Part shown: positions 50,377 to 60,008 of the stretch, piece after piece | Numbering within the stretch: position 1 is the stretch's first letter | Layout: each line of letters opens with the position of its first letter | NCBI RefSeq assembly: GCF_900215245.1 | Contig: NZ_LT907842.1 | Location: forward strand, 6,324,001 to 6,388,000 | From: Pseudomonas fluorescens | GTDB taxonomy: Bacteria > Pseudomonadota > Gammaproteobacteria > Pseudomonadales > Pseudomonadaceae | Direction: 5' to 3' | Length of the DNA: 64,000 nucleotides | Notes under the pieces: generated by a model | Database searches by the model: none | Told to the model about the DNA's origin: nothing | Seen by the model: the letters and a program-made list of their open reading frames with translations, nothing else | Program-made: the position numbers and the translations under genes

Positions 50377-51639
50377 GTGAGTCAATTCGCCCGCCCTTTC
50401 TCTTCGCGTCTCGGTCTTATCGGCTTCAGCAGCCTGGCAGTCACCCTGCCCCTCAACGCCCAGGCCGACGGTTTTATCGATGACGCCACGGCCACACTTA
50501 ACCTGCGCAACGCCTACTTCAACCGTAACTTCACCAACCCGACCTATCCTCAGGCCAAGGCAGAAGAGTGGACACAGAACTTCATCCTCGATGCAAAATC
50601 CGGCTTCACCCAAGGCACCGTCGGTTTCGGGCTTGATGTGTTGGGCCTGTATTCGCAGAAGCTCGATGGCGGTAAAGGCACCGGGGGCACGCAACTGTTA
50701 CCTATCGGCCGTGACGGGCGCCCCGCCGACAATTTCGGACGCCTGGGCGTGGCGCTGAAAACCAGACTGTCGAAGACCGAATTGAAAGTCGGCGAATGGA
50801 TGCCGGTGCTGCCGATCTTGCGCTCCGATGATGGCCGGTCCCTGCCCCAGACCTTTCGCGGGGGCCAGGTTACCTCCAATGAAATCGCCGGGCTGACCCT
50901 TTATGGCGGGCAGTTTCGCGGTAACAGCCCGCGTAACGATGCGAGCATGGAAGACATGTTCATGAACGGCAAAGCCGCGTTCACCTCCAACCGTTTCAAT
51001 TTTGCCGGCGGCGAATACAGCTTCAACAACAAACGCACCCAAGTCGGCGTGTGGTACGCCGAACTGAGCGATATCTACCAGCAACAGTTTTTCAACCTGA
51101 CGCACAGCCAGCCCATAGGCGACTGGACCCTGGGCGCCAACCTCGGTTACTTCAATGGCAAGGAAGACGGCAGCGCCCTGGCCGGTGACCTGAACAACAA
51201 GACCCTCTCCGCCTTGCTCTCGGCCCGATACAACGGCAACACCTTCTACGTGGGCGTGCAGAAACTGACCGGTGACAGCCTGTGGATGAGGGTTAATGGC
51301 ACCAGCGGCGGCACCCTGGCCAACGACAGCTACAACTCCAGCTATGACAACGCCAGGGAAAAATCCTGGCAGGTGCGCCATGACTTCAACTTCGTGGTGC
51401 TCGGTATTCCCGGGCTGACCATGATGAACCGCTATATCAGCGGCAGTAACGTACACAGCGGCGCGATCACGGATGGCAAGGAATGGGGGCGCGAATCGGA
51501 ACTGGCCTACACCGTGCAGAGCGGTGCGTTGAAGAACCTGAACGTGCGCTGGAGGAACTCGACCCTGCGTCGGGATTTCAGCAACAATGAATTCGATGAA
51601 AATCGGCTCTTTATCAGCTACCCGATTTCCTTGTTGTAA
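50377..51639 (+). CDS. OprD-family outer-membrane porin
   Basis: Substrate-specific outer-membrane channel of the OprD/Occ family, 420 residues, 18-strand barrel expected. The signal peptide ends at about 30 (AQADGF). Family landmarks are GFIDDATATLNLRNAYFNR, then DAKSGFTQGTVGFG and NRYISGSNVHSG. GTG start with GGAG upstream. Next to uronate dehydrogenase it most likely admits glucuronate/galacturonate, as an OccK-type (carboxylate) porin. A palindromic operator candidate precedes it. Confidence 0.9.
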   Translation: MSQFARPFSSRLGLIGFSSLAVTLPLNAQADGFIDDATATLNLRNAYFNRNFTNPTYPQAKAEEWTQNFILDAKSGFTQGTVGFGLDVLGLYSQKLDGGKGTGGTQLLPIGRDGRPADNFGRLGVALKTRLSKTELKVGEWMPVLPILRSDDGRSLPQTFRGGQVTSNEIAGLTLYGGQFRGNSPRNDASMEDMFMNGKAAFTSNRFNFAGGEYSFNNKRTQVGVWYAELSDIYQQQFFNLTHSQPIGDWTLGANLGYFNGKEDGSALAGDLNNKTLSALLSARYNGNTFYVGVQKLTGDSLWMRVNGTSGGTLANDSYNSSYDNAREKSWQVRHDFNFVVLGIPGLTMMNRYISGSNVHSGAITDGKEWGRESELAYTVQSGALKNLNVRWRNSTLRRDFSNNEFDENRLFISYPISLL

Positions 51640-51648
51640 CTCGGTCAA

Positions 51649-51733
51649 TGGGGGAGCTGGCTTGCCTGCGATAGCGGTGTATCAGTAACCGCACTATCAA
51701 CTGACCGACCACCATCGCAAGCCAGCGCCCACA
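51649..51733. repeat. REP pair between porin and uronate dehydrogenase genes
   Basis: Arms GGGGGAGCTGGCTTGCCTGCGAT and ATCGCAAGCCAGCGCCCACA, imperfectly complementary, across about 35 bases. A REP class with core GCTGGCTTGC, different from the others here. Confidence 0.75.
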
Positions 51734-51802
51734 ATGAGTCACTTGTCATCAGGAAGAACGTTGACAACGCAGGGAATGCAAAACGATACTTCCACCAAGT
51801 CA

Positions 51803-51823
51803 TACGACAACCTACAACAATAA
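51803..51823. promoter_or_regulatory. Second TACGACAA operator half-site, before udh
   Basis: The sequence reads TACGACAACCTACAACAATAA and shares TACGACAA with the palindrome at 50322-50342. It lies within about 30 bases of the udh start. Confidence 0.4.
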
Positions 51824-51833
51824 TGGAACCCTC

Positions 51834-52658
51834 ATGACCACCCCTACAAACGTACCCGTTCCCTTCAACCGCCTGCTGCTCACCGGTGCCGCCGGCGGCC
51901 TGGGTAAAGTCTTGCGCGAACGCCTGCGCCCTTACGCCAAGGTGCTGCGCCTGTCGGACATCGCCGACATGGCCCCGGCCATCGATGCCGGCGAAGAAGT
52001 GCAGCCGTGCGACCTCGCCGATAAACAAGCGGTGCACCATTTGGTAGAAGGCGTCGACGCCATCCTGCATTTTGGCGGCGTCTCGGTAGAGCGTTCGTTC
52101 GAAGACGTGCTCGGCGCCAATATCTGCGGGATTTTCCATATCTATGAAGCCGCCCGCCGCCAGGGTGTGAAGCGCGTGATCTTCGCCAGTTCCAACCATG
52201 TGATCGGCTTCTACAAGCAAGGCGAAACCATCGACGCACACTCGCCGCGCCGCCCGGACAGCTACTACGGTTTGTCCAAGTCCTACGGTGAAGACATGGC
52301 GAGTTTCTACTTTGATCGCTATGGCATCGAGACCGTGAGCATCCGCATCGGCTCCTCATTCGCCGAGCCGCAAAACCGCCGGATGATGCACACCTGGCTG
52401 AGTTTCGATGACCTGACTCAACTGCTCGAACGCGCGCTGTACACACCGAGCGTCGGCCACACCGTGGTCTATGGCATGTCGGATAACCTCGACACCTGGT
52501 GGGACAACCGCTACGCCGCGCACCTGGGTTATGCGCCCAAGGACACCTCCGAAGTGTTCCGGGCGCAGGTCGAAACGCTGCCACCCGTCGCTGCCGATGA
52601 CCCGGCGAAACGCTATCAAGGCGGCGCATTCTGCGCGGCGGGACCGTTCGGTGACTGA
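51834..52658 (+). CDS. udh: NAD-dependent uronate dehydrogenase
   Basis: Short-chain-dehydrogenase-fold enzyme of 274 residues that oxidises D-glucuronate and D-galacturonate to the aldaro-lactones. The NAD loop is TGAAGGLG (17-24), the catalytic pair is YxxxK in SYYGLSK (Tyr145, Lys149), with the active-site Ser in FASSNHVIGFY. Length matches the P. syringae enzyme (about 275). It starts a three-gene uronate operon with the SMP-30 lactonase and the epimerase-like gene. Confidence 0.92.
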   Translation: MTTPTNVPVPFNRLLLTGAAGGLGKVLRERLRPYAKVLRLSDIADMAPAIDAGEEVQPCDLADKQAVHHLVEGVDAILHFGGVSVERSFEDVLGANICGIFHIYEAARRQGVKRVIFASSNHVIGFYKQGETIDAHSPRRPDSYYGLSKSYGEDMASFYFDRYGIETVSIRIGSSFAEPQNRRMMHTWLSFDDLTQLLERALYTPSVGHTVVYGMSDNLDTWWDNRYAAHLGYAPKDTSEVFRAQVETLPPVAADDPAKRYQGGAFCAAGPFGD

Positions 52659-52688
52659 CCGCACAGCAACCCAAGGGAATGAGTGACC

Positions 52689-53564
52689 ATGAGTGCTGAA
52701 TTGATTGTCGACGCCCGCAATGCCGTGGGCGAGTGCCCGGTGTGGGTGCCGCAGGAAAACGCGCTGTATTGGGTGGATATCCCCAACGGCGGCCTGCAAC
52801 GCTGGAACGCCGCGACCGGCCACATCGCCGCCTGGAAAGCGCCGCAAATGCTTGCGTGCATCGCCCGCACCACCGCGGGCAATTGGCTCGCCGGGATGGA
52901 AAGCGGTTTTTTCCAACTCACCCCGCACAACGATGGCAGCCTCGACACCACGCTGCTGGCGAGTGTCGAGCACCCGCGCTCGGACATGCGCCTCAACGAT
53001 GGCCGCTGTGATCGCCAGGGCCGTTTCTGGGCCGGCAGCATGGTGCTCAACATGGGCTTGAACGCGGCCGAGGGCAGCCTTTACCGCTACGCCTCAGGTG
53101 CGGCGCCGCAGGCTCAGTTGAGCGGCTTTATCACCCTTAATGGCCTGGCCTTCAGCCCTGACGGCCGCACGATGTACGCGTCGGACTCGCATCCGCTGGT
53201 GCAGCAGGTCTGGGCCTTCGATTACGACATCGAAACCGGCACGCCATCCAATCGCCGCGTGTTCGTCGATATGCAGCAGTACCCCGGGCGCCCCGATGGC
53301 GCAGCGGTGGATGCCGACGGCTGCTATTGGATCTGCGCCAATGACGCCGGGCTGGTTCACCGCTTCACCCCCGAGGGGCGCCTCGACCGTTCCCTGAGCG
53401 TGCCGGTGAAAAAACCCAGCATGTGCGCCTTTGGCGGCAGCCGCCTGGACACGTTGTTCGTCACCTCGATCCGTGACGACCAGAGTGAACAGTCGCTGGC
53501 CGGTGGCGTATTCGCCCTGAACCCTGGCGTCCAGGGCCTGCCCGAACCGACCTTTGCCCTCTAG
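52689..53564 (+). CDS. SMP-30/gluconolactonase-family aldarolactonase
   Basis: Calcium-dependent six-bladed propeller lactonase of 291 residues. Metal-site signatures are VGECPVWVPQENALYWVDI (N-terminal Glu), MRLNDGRCDRQGRFWAGSM and the late YASDSHP. In this operon it should hydrolyse the glucaro/galactaro-1,5-lactone made by uronate dehydrogenase. ATG at 52689 is preferred to the GTG two codons earlier. It is 30 bases after udh. Confidence 0.88.
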   Translation: MSAELIVDARNAVGECPVWVPQENALYWVDIPNGGLQRWNAATGHIAAWKAPQMLACIARTTAGNWLAGMESGFFQLTPHNDGSLDTTLLASVEHPRSDMRLNDGRCDRQGRFWAGSMVLNMGLNAAEGSLYRYASGAAPQAQLSGFITLNGLAFSPDGRTMYASDSHPLVQQVWAFDYDIETGTPSNRRVFVDMQQYPGRPDGAAVDADGCYWICANDAGLVHRFTPEGRLDRSLSVPVKKPSMCAFGGSRLDTLFVTSIRDDQSEQSLAGGVFALNPGVQGLPEPTFAL

Positions 53565-53578
53565 TGGGTTGGACTGCG

Positions 53579-54475
53579 ATGCTGATTGAACTCGAAGATA
53601 ACCTCACCCAGCTCACCCTGGCTCCGGCCGTGGGCGGCAGCATCGTCAACTGGCGTGTGCGCGCCACCGGGCAGCCGCTGTTGCGACACACGGATGAGCA
53701 TGCGCTCAACAGCGGTTTGCCGGGCAAGCTGGGCTGTTATCCCTTGGCGCCCTGGTCCAACCGAATCGCCCAAGGCGGTTTTGACAACCCCACCGGCTGG
53801 CTGGGCCTGACGCCCAACAGCCCTACCGATCCGCTGCCGATCCATGGCTCAGCCTGGCAACAGGTGTGGCAGGTGCTCAGCCAGACGGCGGATGAAGTGG
53901 TGCTCGAATCAGTGTGCGACACACCGTTCGCCTACCGCGCCGAGCAGCGGTTTCGCTTGAACAACGGTGAGCTGAGCATCGCGTTGCGCGTCACGCATCT
54001 GGCTGAGCATGCGGCGTGGCACGGTTTGGGCTTGCATCCCTACTTGCCGCGTCAGCCAGGCACACAGTTACAGGCCAGGGCGAAGCAGGTGTGGTTGAGT
54101 GATGCGTCGAAGCTGCCGACCGGGCTGGCGCCGGTGCCGCAGGATTGGGACTTCACGCGCTCAAAAACGCTGCCCGCAGGCCTGGTGGACAACGGGTTTT
54201 GCCAATGGGACGGGCATTGCCGGATTGAGCAGCCGGAGTTGGGGTATACGCTGGAATGCCGGGCGACCGGCGCTGATTACTTCCTGCTGTACTGCCCGCC
54301 GGGGTTGGGGTTCTTTTGCATTGAGCCGGTGAGCCACCCGGTAAATGCCCATCATCTGCCAGGGCGGCCTGGCCTCAGACTGTTAGAACACGGCCAATCA
54401 ATCCAACTCGATTTCAGCCTCGACTACCATCCAACGGTTGAAGCGGGTGCGCGCGCGAATGCCGTGGATCACTGA
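53579..54475 (+). CDS. Aldose 1-epimerase (galactose mutarotase) family protein
   Basis: 298-residue protein of the mutarotase-like fold, starting at ATG 53579, 15 bases after the lactonase stop. Catalytic-type residues: His in HGLGLHPYL and the Glu region near the C-terminus (FFCIEPVSHPVNA). It probably interconverts anomers of the uronate substrate for Udh. The last codons (VEAGARANAVDH) look as if they are derived from a REP arm, so the original C-terminus may have been replaced. Confidence 0.85.
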   Translation: MLIELEDNLTQLTLAPAVGGSIVNWRVRATGQPLLRHTDEHALNSGLPGKLGCYPLAPWSNRIAQGGFDNPTGWLGLTPNSPTDPLPIHGSAWQQVWQVLSQTADEVVLESVCDTPFAYRAEQRFRLNNGELSIALRVTHLAEHAAWHGLGLHPYLPRQPGTQLQARAKQVWLSDASKLPTGLAPVPQDWDFTRSKTLPAGLVDNGFCQWDGHCRIEQPELGYTLECRATGADYFLLYCPPGLGFFCIEPVSHPVNAHHLPGRPGLRLLEHGQSIQLDFSLDYHPTVEAGARANAVDH

Positions 54476-54526
54476 CTCACCCAGCGACTGACACAGCGCC
54501 TTCGCGAGCAAGCCCGCCGCCACACG
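54438..54526. repeat. Degenerate REP pair overlapping a gene end
   Basis: The arm GAAGCGGGTGCGCGCGCGAA lies inside the end of the epimerase-like gene, and the partner TTCGCGAGCAAGCCCGCC lies after its stop. The intervening GACTCACCCAGCGACTGAC resembles the centre of other REP pairs in the window. Confidence 0.6.
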
Positions 54527-54532
54527 TGCGTG

Positions 54533-55687
54533 TCAGGGCGGGGTGTTTTTCAGGCGCCCTGCCGTGTCGATACTCACCACCACCGACAACCCTGGCCGCA
54601 GGCGCTCGATCTCGGCCTGGCCGGGGTCAACCGTAATCCTCACCGGCACCCGCTGGGCAATCTTCACAAAGTTGCCGGTGGCATTGTCCGCCTGCAACAG
54701 GCTGAACTCCGACCCGGTCGCCGGGGAAATATGCTGCACCGTGCCGTGAAACTTGCGGTGGTTCAGCGCATCCACGGTGAAGGTCACCGGCTGGCCAACC
54801 TGCACATTGTCCATCTGGGTTTCTTTCATATTGGCAATCACCCACAACTGGGGTGGCACCAGCGCCATCAACTGCGCGCCGGAGTTGACGTAGGCGCCGA
54901 GGCGCACGCCAATCTGCCCCAGTTGCCCGTCACGCGGCGCGATGATGCGGGTGTTGGCCAGGTCGATACGCGCCAGTTCCACGGCCGCATCGGCACTTGC
55001 CACCGCAGCTTCCAACGAACCGCGATTGACGATTACTGTTTGCAGGTCCTGCCGGGCGATGTCCAGGCTGGCCTGTGCCTGGGCGACCGCTGCGACGGTC
55101 TGCGCATTCGCGGCGCGGGCCACGTCCAGCTCACGCCTGGACACCGAACCGTCGCTGATCAGCGCTTCATTGCGGCGCAGGTCGGCAGTGCTTTTGCGCG
55201 CTTGGGCCTGGCTGTCCACCAGCGCGGCCTGGCGCAGTTTGATCGTCGCTTCGGCGCTGTTGCGTTGCTGCACCACGTTGGCCAATGAAGCTTTCTGCAC
55301 GGCCAGTTGCGCCAGTGCCTGGTCGAGGCGCTGTTTGTAGATGCGATCATCCAGGCGCACCAACAGGTCGCCGGCCTTGACGAACTGGAAGTCCTGCACC
55401 GGCACTTCATACACATAGCCGCTCAGTTGCGGGCCGATAATCGTCACCTGCCCGCGCACCAACGCGTTCTCGGTGGTTTCCACCGCGCTGCTGAACGGTG
55501 GCAACTGCCAGGCATACAGCACGATCAGTACACCGACGATGGCGATTGCGGCAAAGCCCAGCGAGGAGATGATGCGTACCCGCAACGAGCGCGGCTCGGT
55601 GACCGATGCACCCGGCGGCGTGCTGCCTTCGGGGGTGGACGCGATGGCGTTAGTGGTGGTCGTGGTGCTGGTGGTCGGTTCGGTCAT
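54533..55687 (-). CDS. EmrA-like efflux adaptor (HlyD family)
   Basis: Membrane fusion protein of 384 residues. It has a Thr/Pro-rich N-terminal cytoplasmic tail, one transmembrane helix (about 40-62), a lipoyl domain (VTIIGPQLSGYVYEVPVQDFQ shown in part, then TRIIAPRDGQLGQ), a long Ala/Gln-rich helical hairpin (about 100-200) and a beta-barrel. The start at 55687 overlaps the stop of the DHA2 exporter gene in ATGA, so it is coupled to it. No outer-membrane factor is adjacent, so the pump probably uses a channel encoded elsewhere. Confidence 0.9.
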   Translation of the reverse strand: MTEPTTSTTTTTNAIASTPEGSTPPGASVTEPRSLRVRIISSLGFAAIAIVGVLIVLYAWQLPPFSSAVETTENALVRGQVTIIGPQLSGYVYEVPVQDFQFVKAGDLLVRLDDRIYKQRLDQALAQLAVQKASLANVVQQRNSAEATIKLRQAALVDSQAQARKSTADLRRNEALISDGSVSRRELDVARAANAQTVAAVAQAQASLDIARQDLQTVIVNRGSLEAAVASADAAVELARIDLANTRIIAPRDGQLGQIGVRLGAYVNSGAQLMALVPPQLWVIANMKETQMDNVQVGQPVTFTVDALNHRKFHGTVQHISPATGSEFSLLQADNATGNFVKIAQRVPVRITVDPGQAEIERLRPGLSVVVSIDTAGRLKNTPP

Positions 55688-57330
55688 GAAGTAACGCCGC
55701 TGGGTTGAACGGGAGGGGCTGCGGTCTTGGTGGTACTTATCAGCCACAGACTGCGGATAAAGATCCAGAGCATGGTGAGGATCGCGATGATCGCGATCAG
55801 CATGAACACATCGTTGTAGGCCATCACGTTCGCTTCACGCGTGGCCGCCGTGGCCAGGCTGCGGATGCCCATCAGGTTGCGCAGTTCCGGGTCGGCGATC
55901 ACGCCGCCATAGGCCGAGCCGCCGCTCTGTACCCGTGCGGCTACACGCGGGTCAAGCAGGGTCAGGTGCTCGACGATCATGCTGGAGTGGTACTTCTCGC
56001 GCACGATCTGGAAGGTGCCCAGCAAGGCCGCGCCAATCAGGCCGCCCAGGTTCTGGCAAATGCCGAACATCACCGAGAAACTCACCAGGTTGCGCGGGTT
56101 GGTCAACACGTTTTTCGTGCCCAGCACCATGGTCGGCCCGAGAAAGAAGGTGCCGCCAAAGCCTAGCAGGAACTGGCTGATGTAAAGGTTTTGCGGGCGG
56201 GTCAGGTTGCTGGAGAAGCTGTCCATCACCGAGCCCGTGGCCATCAGCGCGAGGGAGATGATCAACGGCATCAGCAAGTGGGCCGGGTTGATCGTCAGCG
56301 CACTGACCACCAGCCCGGCAATCGCCCCGGCCAGCATCACCACATACAACGTGTGCATCTGCTGGTAGCTCATGTTCAATATCTGCATGAACCCCACGGC
56401 ACCGGTGGACTGCTCGGACAGCACCATGCGAATCAACACCACCGCCAGCGCCAGGCGGATCATCACGCCACTGCCCAACCAACGGGTCATCAGCAACGGG
56501 TTCTTGCGGTTATGCTCGATGGCCAGGCCGGCCATGATCAGCACCAGCGAACAGGCCGAGGCCACGCCGATCCACGGTGCTTCCAACCACCAGTCGATAC
56601 GCCCCAGGGACAGCACCGCACAGAGCAGTGCCACGCCGCTGGCGAGGATACCGAAGGTGAGGAAATCGAGTTTTTCAAAGGTCTTGAAGCGATCGCCGGG
56701 CGGCAACTTGAGCAGAAATACGCAGCCCAGGCAGATCAGCGCCAGGCCCAGTTCAAACAGGTACAGCCCGCGCCACTCGGCGATTTGCAGCAAATCTTCG
56801 GAGAACAGGCGCGCCAGCGGCAACGCCAACTGCGCGGTGCCCAGCCCCAGCACCAGGGCTTTCATGCGCCACTTCGCCGGGAACGCCTGGATCATGTAGT
56901 ACAAGCCCAACGAACTCAGCGCCGCCCCCACCATGCCGTGGGCCGCTCGCACCGCAATGGCCGAACTGAGGTCGTTAACGAACAAGTGGCCGAAAGTCAC
57001 CAGCGCATACAGCACCAGAAACACCTCGGTAAACGCACGCAAACCGAACTGCTGGCGGAACTTCACCAGCAGCAGGTTCATGCACACGTTGGTCATGACA
57101 TACGCGGCGGGCAGCCAGGCCATCTCGGCGGTGGTCGCGCCGAGAGCACCCTGCAGGTATTGCAGGTTGGCGATCACCAGGGCATTGCCCAGCCCGCCGG
57201 TAATCGCCACCAGCACGCCGACCAGCGCAAACAGCCAGCGCTTGTGCGTGGGGTGCAGCGGCGTCGACGGCGAGCCGGGCAGGCTCGGTCGCTCGTGGGG
57301 CTGCCAGGTGTGGGGGGTGTATTTATCCAT
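55684..57330 (-). CDS. DHA2-family MFS exporter (EmrB-like)
   Basis: Inner-membrane proton-driven exporter of 548 residues with 14 predicted helices. The N-terminal segment is followed by TTAEMAWLPAAYVMTNVCMNLLL (in part), typical of EmrB/FarB types, with the C-motif-like GLGTAQLALPLARL. The start at 57330 has AAGG upstream. It is transcribed ahead of and coupled to the adaptor gene. Substrate unknown; hydrophobic drugs, fatty acids or siderophores are exported by relatives. Confidence 0.88.
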   Translation of the reverse strand: MDKYTPHTWQPHERPSLPGSPSTPLHPTHKRWLFALVGVLVAITGGLGNALVIANLQYLQGALGATTAEMAWLPAAYVMTNVCMNLLLVKFRQQFGLRAFTEVFLVLYALVTFGHLFVNDLSSAIAVRAAHGMVGAALSSLGLYYMIQAFPAKWRMKALVLGLGTAQLALPLARLFSEDLLQIAEWRGLYLFELGLALICLGCVFLLKLPPGDRFKTFEKLDFLTFGILASGVALLCAVLSLGRIDWWLEAPWIGVASACSLVLIMAGLAIEHNRKNPLLMTRWLGSGVMIRLALAVVLIRMVLSEQSTGAVGFMQILNMSYQQMHTLYVVMLAGAIAGLVVSALTINPAHLLMPLIISLALMATGSVMDSFSSNLTRPQNLYISQFLLGFGGTFFLGPTMVLGTKNVLTNPRNLVSFSVMFGICQNLGGLIGAALLGTFQIVREKYHSSMIVEHLTLLDPRVAARVQSGGSAYGGVIADPELRNLMGIRSLATAATREANVMAYNDVFMLIAIIAILTMLWIFIRSLWLISTTKTAAPPVQPSGVTS

Positions 57331-57456
57331 TCGGTGACCTTGATGAGCCGACGTGCAAGGTCGGTAAACCACTACTCAGGGACTAGTAAACCTGAGCGGC
57401 GTTCATCTTGCCATGGCACATGTGTACACGCGCCCACAGTTGGACGGTATTCCAAG

Positions 57457-58269
57457 TCAGGGTGAGAGTGTTGCCTTGATGAGCATCCCGACCGCCACCA
57501 CCCCACACAGGCTGGCAAACCCCACCTGCAACGTGCGTGCACGAATCATCGAACACAGGCGCCTGCCGGCCACCATGCCGACCATACTCGCACCGATAAA
57601 CACCCAGCCCATGGGTTCGATGCTGACACCGGCATGCAGCGCGCCGACCACACCGATCAGCGAAATCAGGCTGATTACCATCAACGAAGTGGCGACGATA
57701 CCGCGCATCTGCACATCGGTGAGCTGCTTGAACGCGGGCACGATCAGGAAGCCACCGCCCACGCCGAGCAAGCCCGACACCGCGCCGGTTACCGCGCCGA
57801 GCGCAGCCAGAGTGGCCGTGCACTTGGCGGTCCAGGCCAGGCGCCCGGTCTGTTGATCCAGCATGCAGTTCTTCTGGCCCCACGAAGCCGCGCCGTGGTC
57901 ACTGGGGCCCGCTTCAACCTTTTCACGGCGCAACATGCGCCAGGCCACCAGCACCATCAACGCGCTGAACAACCCCATCAGCAGGTGCTCCGGCAACTGG
58001 TGAGCGACAAACACACCCAGCGGTGAAAACAGCGCGCCGAGCAACGCAATCAACAACGCGGCACGGTAGCGCACCAGGCCGTGACGCAACCCATGGATCG
58101 CCCCGACCGCCGCCGCCGCCCCCACGGCGAGCAACGACACCGGCATCGCCTGGGTCATGGTCAAGCCCAGCCCCAGTACCAACGCCGGCACCGCGAGGAT
58201 GCCACCGCCCGCGCCAGTCAGACCCATGACCAGGCCCATCAATAATCCCAACATGCTCGCCAGCAGCAT
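57457..58269 (-). CDS. TauE/SafE-family sulfur-anion exporter
   Basis: Inner-membrane protein of 270 residues with about eight helices and two repeats of the family motif (GLTGAGGGILAVPALV and GLLGVGGGFLIVPAF). Relatives transport sulfite, sulfoacetate or thiosulfate. It starts directly after the sqr stop, in the bigR-sqr operon, and so probably expels sulfite or thiosulfate formed during sulfide oxidation. Confidence 0.9.
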   Translation of the reverse strand: MLLASMLGLLMGLVMGLTGAGGGILAVPALVLGLGLTMTQAMPVSLLAVGAAAAVGAIHGLRHGLVRYRAALLIALLGALFSPLGVFVAHQLPEHLLMGLFSALMVLVAWRMLRREKVEAGPSDHGAASWGQKNCMLDQQTGRLAWTAKCTATLAALGAVTGAVSGLLGVGGGFLIVPAFKQLTDVQMRGIVATSLMVISLISLIGVVGALHAGVSIEPMGWVFIGASMVGMVAGRRLCSMIRARTLQVGFASLCGVVAVGMLIKATLSP

Positions 58270-59514
58270 TTAATCCACCTTGCTCAGGCGGGTCAGCCAC
58301 TCGCGGCCCTTGAGCATGCCGTTCCAGTAGAACCACGGCAACAACGTGGCCTTGAGGAACCACATCGAGCGGCGCGACTGGGTCGGGTCCAATGGAAAGG
58401 TCGGCAGCAGCTTGCCGCCGTAGCCGAACTCGGCCAGTACCACCTTGCCCTTCTCCACCGTCAGCGGGCAGGAACCATAGCCGTCGTACTTGAGCGGCAG
58501 CGGCGCCTGCTTGCGCAGGGCCAGCAGGTTTTCTGCGACCACCACAATCTGCTTGCGCACCGCGGCGGCCGTTTTGGCATTGGTGGTAGAGCACACGTCC
58601 CCCAGACCGAAGATGTGCGGGTAGCGCAGGTGCTGCAAGCTGTGCGGGTTCACTTCGCACCAGCCGGCAGCATCGGCCAGCGGGCTTTGGCGGATGAAGT
58701 CCGGGGAAACCTGCGGCGGAACCACGTGCAGCAGGTCAAAGGTTTTCTCTTCAACCGTGACAGTGCCCTCGGCGTTCTTGACTTCGAACCAGGCCTTGCG
58801 GGCGGGGCCATCAACCTTGACAAGGTTGGAGTTGAACGCCAGGTGCGCGTGGTATTTCTCGACGTATTTCATCAGCGGCGGCACAAAGGTGGCCACGCCA
58901 AACAGGGCCGCCCCCGCCAGGTTGAATTCAACGTTGATGTTGTTCAGGTGGCCGCGCTTGAGCCAGTGATCGCAGGACAGGTACATGGCTTTTTGCGGCG
59001 CACCCGCGCATTTGATCGGCATGGCGGGCTGGGTGAAGATCGCCTTGCCGCCCTTGAGTTGCTGTACCAATTGCCAGGTATAGGCAGCGTGCTGATAGCT
59101 GTAGTTGGAGGTGACGCCGTTCTGGCCGAGGGTGTCTGCCAGGCCTTCGACTTTCTCCCAGGCCAGGCGCAGGCCGGGGCACACGATCAGGTTGTTCCAG
59201 CTGACCCGCTGGCCACTGTCGAGCACCAGGGTGTGTTCGTCGGGCAGCAATTCGCTAACGGCGGCCTGCACCCAGGTGACGCCATTGGGCAGCACATCCG
59301 CCAGCGGGCGTCGGGTCTTTTTCAGGTCATACGCGCCGCCCCCCACCAAGGTCCAGGCCGGCTGGTAGCTGTGATGGTCGCTCGGTTCAATCAGGAGGAT
59401 GTTCAACTGCGGGTCGCGCTTGAGCAGGCTGGCCAGCAGGCCGATACCTGCCGAGCCGCCGCCGATGACTACGATGTCGCCACTGATGGTAGGGCCACAG
59501 TGTTGCTCGGTCAT
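58270..59514 (-). CDS. sqr: Sulfide:quinone oxidoreductase, type II-like
   Basis: Membrane-associated FAD enzyme oxidising H2S to sulfane sulfur with electrons passed to quinone; 414 residues. FAD fold [17 protein letters not shown] at about 15-31. Two cysteines expected for catalysis are present: Cys169 in [15 protein letters not shown] (in part) and Cys349 in DGYGSCPLT, 180 residues apart, similar to type II/mitochondrial SQR. The start at 59514 is chosen over a ten-codon extension. It lies 51 bases after bigR. Confidence 0.9.
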   Translation of the reverse strand: MTEQHCGPTISGDIVVIGGGSAGIGLLASLLKRDPQLNILLIEPSDHHSYQPAWTLVGGGAYDLKKTRRPLADVLPNGVTWVQAAVSELLPDEHTLVLDSGQRVSWNNLIVCPGLRLAWEKVEGLADTLGQNGVTSNYSYQHAAYTWQLVQQLKGGKAIFTQPAMPIKCAGAPQKAMYLSCDHWLKRGHLNNINVEFNLAGAALFGVATFVPPLMKYVEKYHAHLAFNSNLVKVDGPARKAWFEVKNAEGTVTVEEKTFDLLHVVPPQVSPDFIRQSPLADAAGWCEVNPHSLQHLRYPHIFGLGDVCSTTNAKTAAAVRKQIVVVAENLLALRKQAPLPLKYDGYGSCPLTVEKGKVVLAEFGYGGKLLPTFPLDPTQSRRSMWFLKATLLPWFYWNGMLKGREWLTRLSKVD

Positions 59515-59565
59515 GGTCTTTTGCCTTTTATAGTCAGTGCACACAAGGGTCGCTGCCGTATGGCG

Positions 59566-59901
59566 TCACGCCCAGCTTTTCATCACCGCGCCGCAGTACA
59601 GCCCGGACAAGGTTTTCATCACTTGAATCACTTCGTGGCTGGCCAGCCCGTAGAAAATGTATTTGCCTTCCCGACGGGTGGCGACCAACCCTTCGTCACG
59701 CAAAATGCCCAACTGTTGAGACAGCGTGGGCTGGCGAACGCCGGTCATGGTTTCCAGCTCGCCGACGTTGCGCTCGCCTTGGGTCAGTTGGCACAAGATC
59801 AACAAGCGGTCTTCATTGGCCAGCGCCTTGAGCAAGGAACAGGCCTTGGACGCCGACGCGCGCAGTTGGGCGACTTCGCCCTCACTCAGAGTAGATTCCA
59901 T
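59566..59901 (-). CDS. bigR: ArsR-family persulfide-sensing repressor (BigR/SqrR type)
   Basis: Winged-helix repressor of 111 residues. Two cysteines, Cys37 and Cys103, are 66 residues apart, the same spacing as the redox pair of BigR/SqrR, which forms a di- or polysulfide link and releases DNA. Helix-turn-helix at about 55-78 (VRQPTLSQQLGILRDEGL). ATG 59901 with AAGG upstream is preferred over a TTG extension to 59934. It is first of bigR-sqr-tauE and divergent from the persulfide dioxygenase gene, so it probably represses both directions. Confidence 0.9.
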   Translation of the reverse strand: MESTLSEGEVAQLRASASKACSLLKALANEDRLLILCQLTQGERNVGELETMTGVRQPTLSQQLGILRDEGLVATRREGKYIFYGLASHEVIQVMKTLSGLYCGAVMKSWA

Positions 59902-60008
59902 TTGCCTTGGGTCCTTTACGTCACTTAAGCTCAAAACATTATGTGTAATCGTAAACTGATTGTAACCACATTTTCTTCATGATTTTTTCCTCAGCAGGGA
60001 CAGCCGCC
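59902..60008. promoter_or_regulatory. Divergent bigR / persulfide dioxygenase promoter region
   Basis: 107 bases, AT-rich between 59930 and 59990. ATTATGTGTAAT (59938-59949) is partly symmetric and could be the ArsR operator. The binding site is not certain. Confidence 0.45.
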
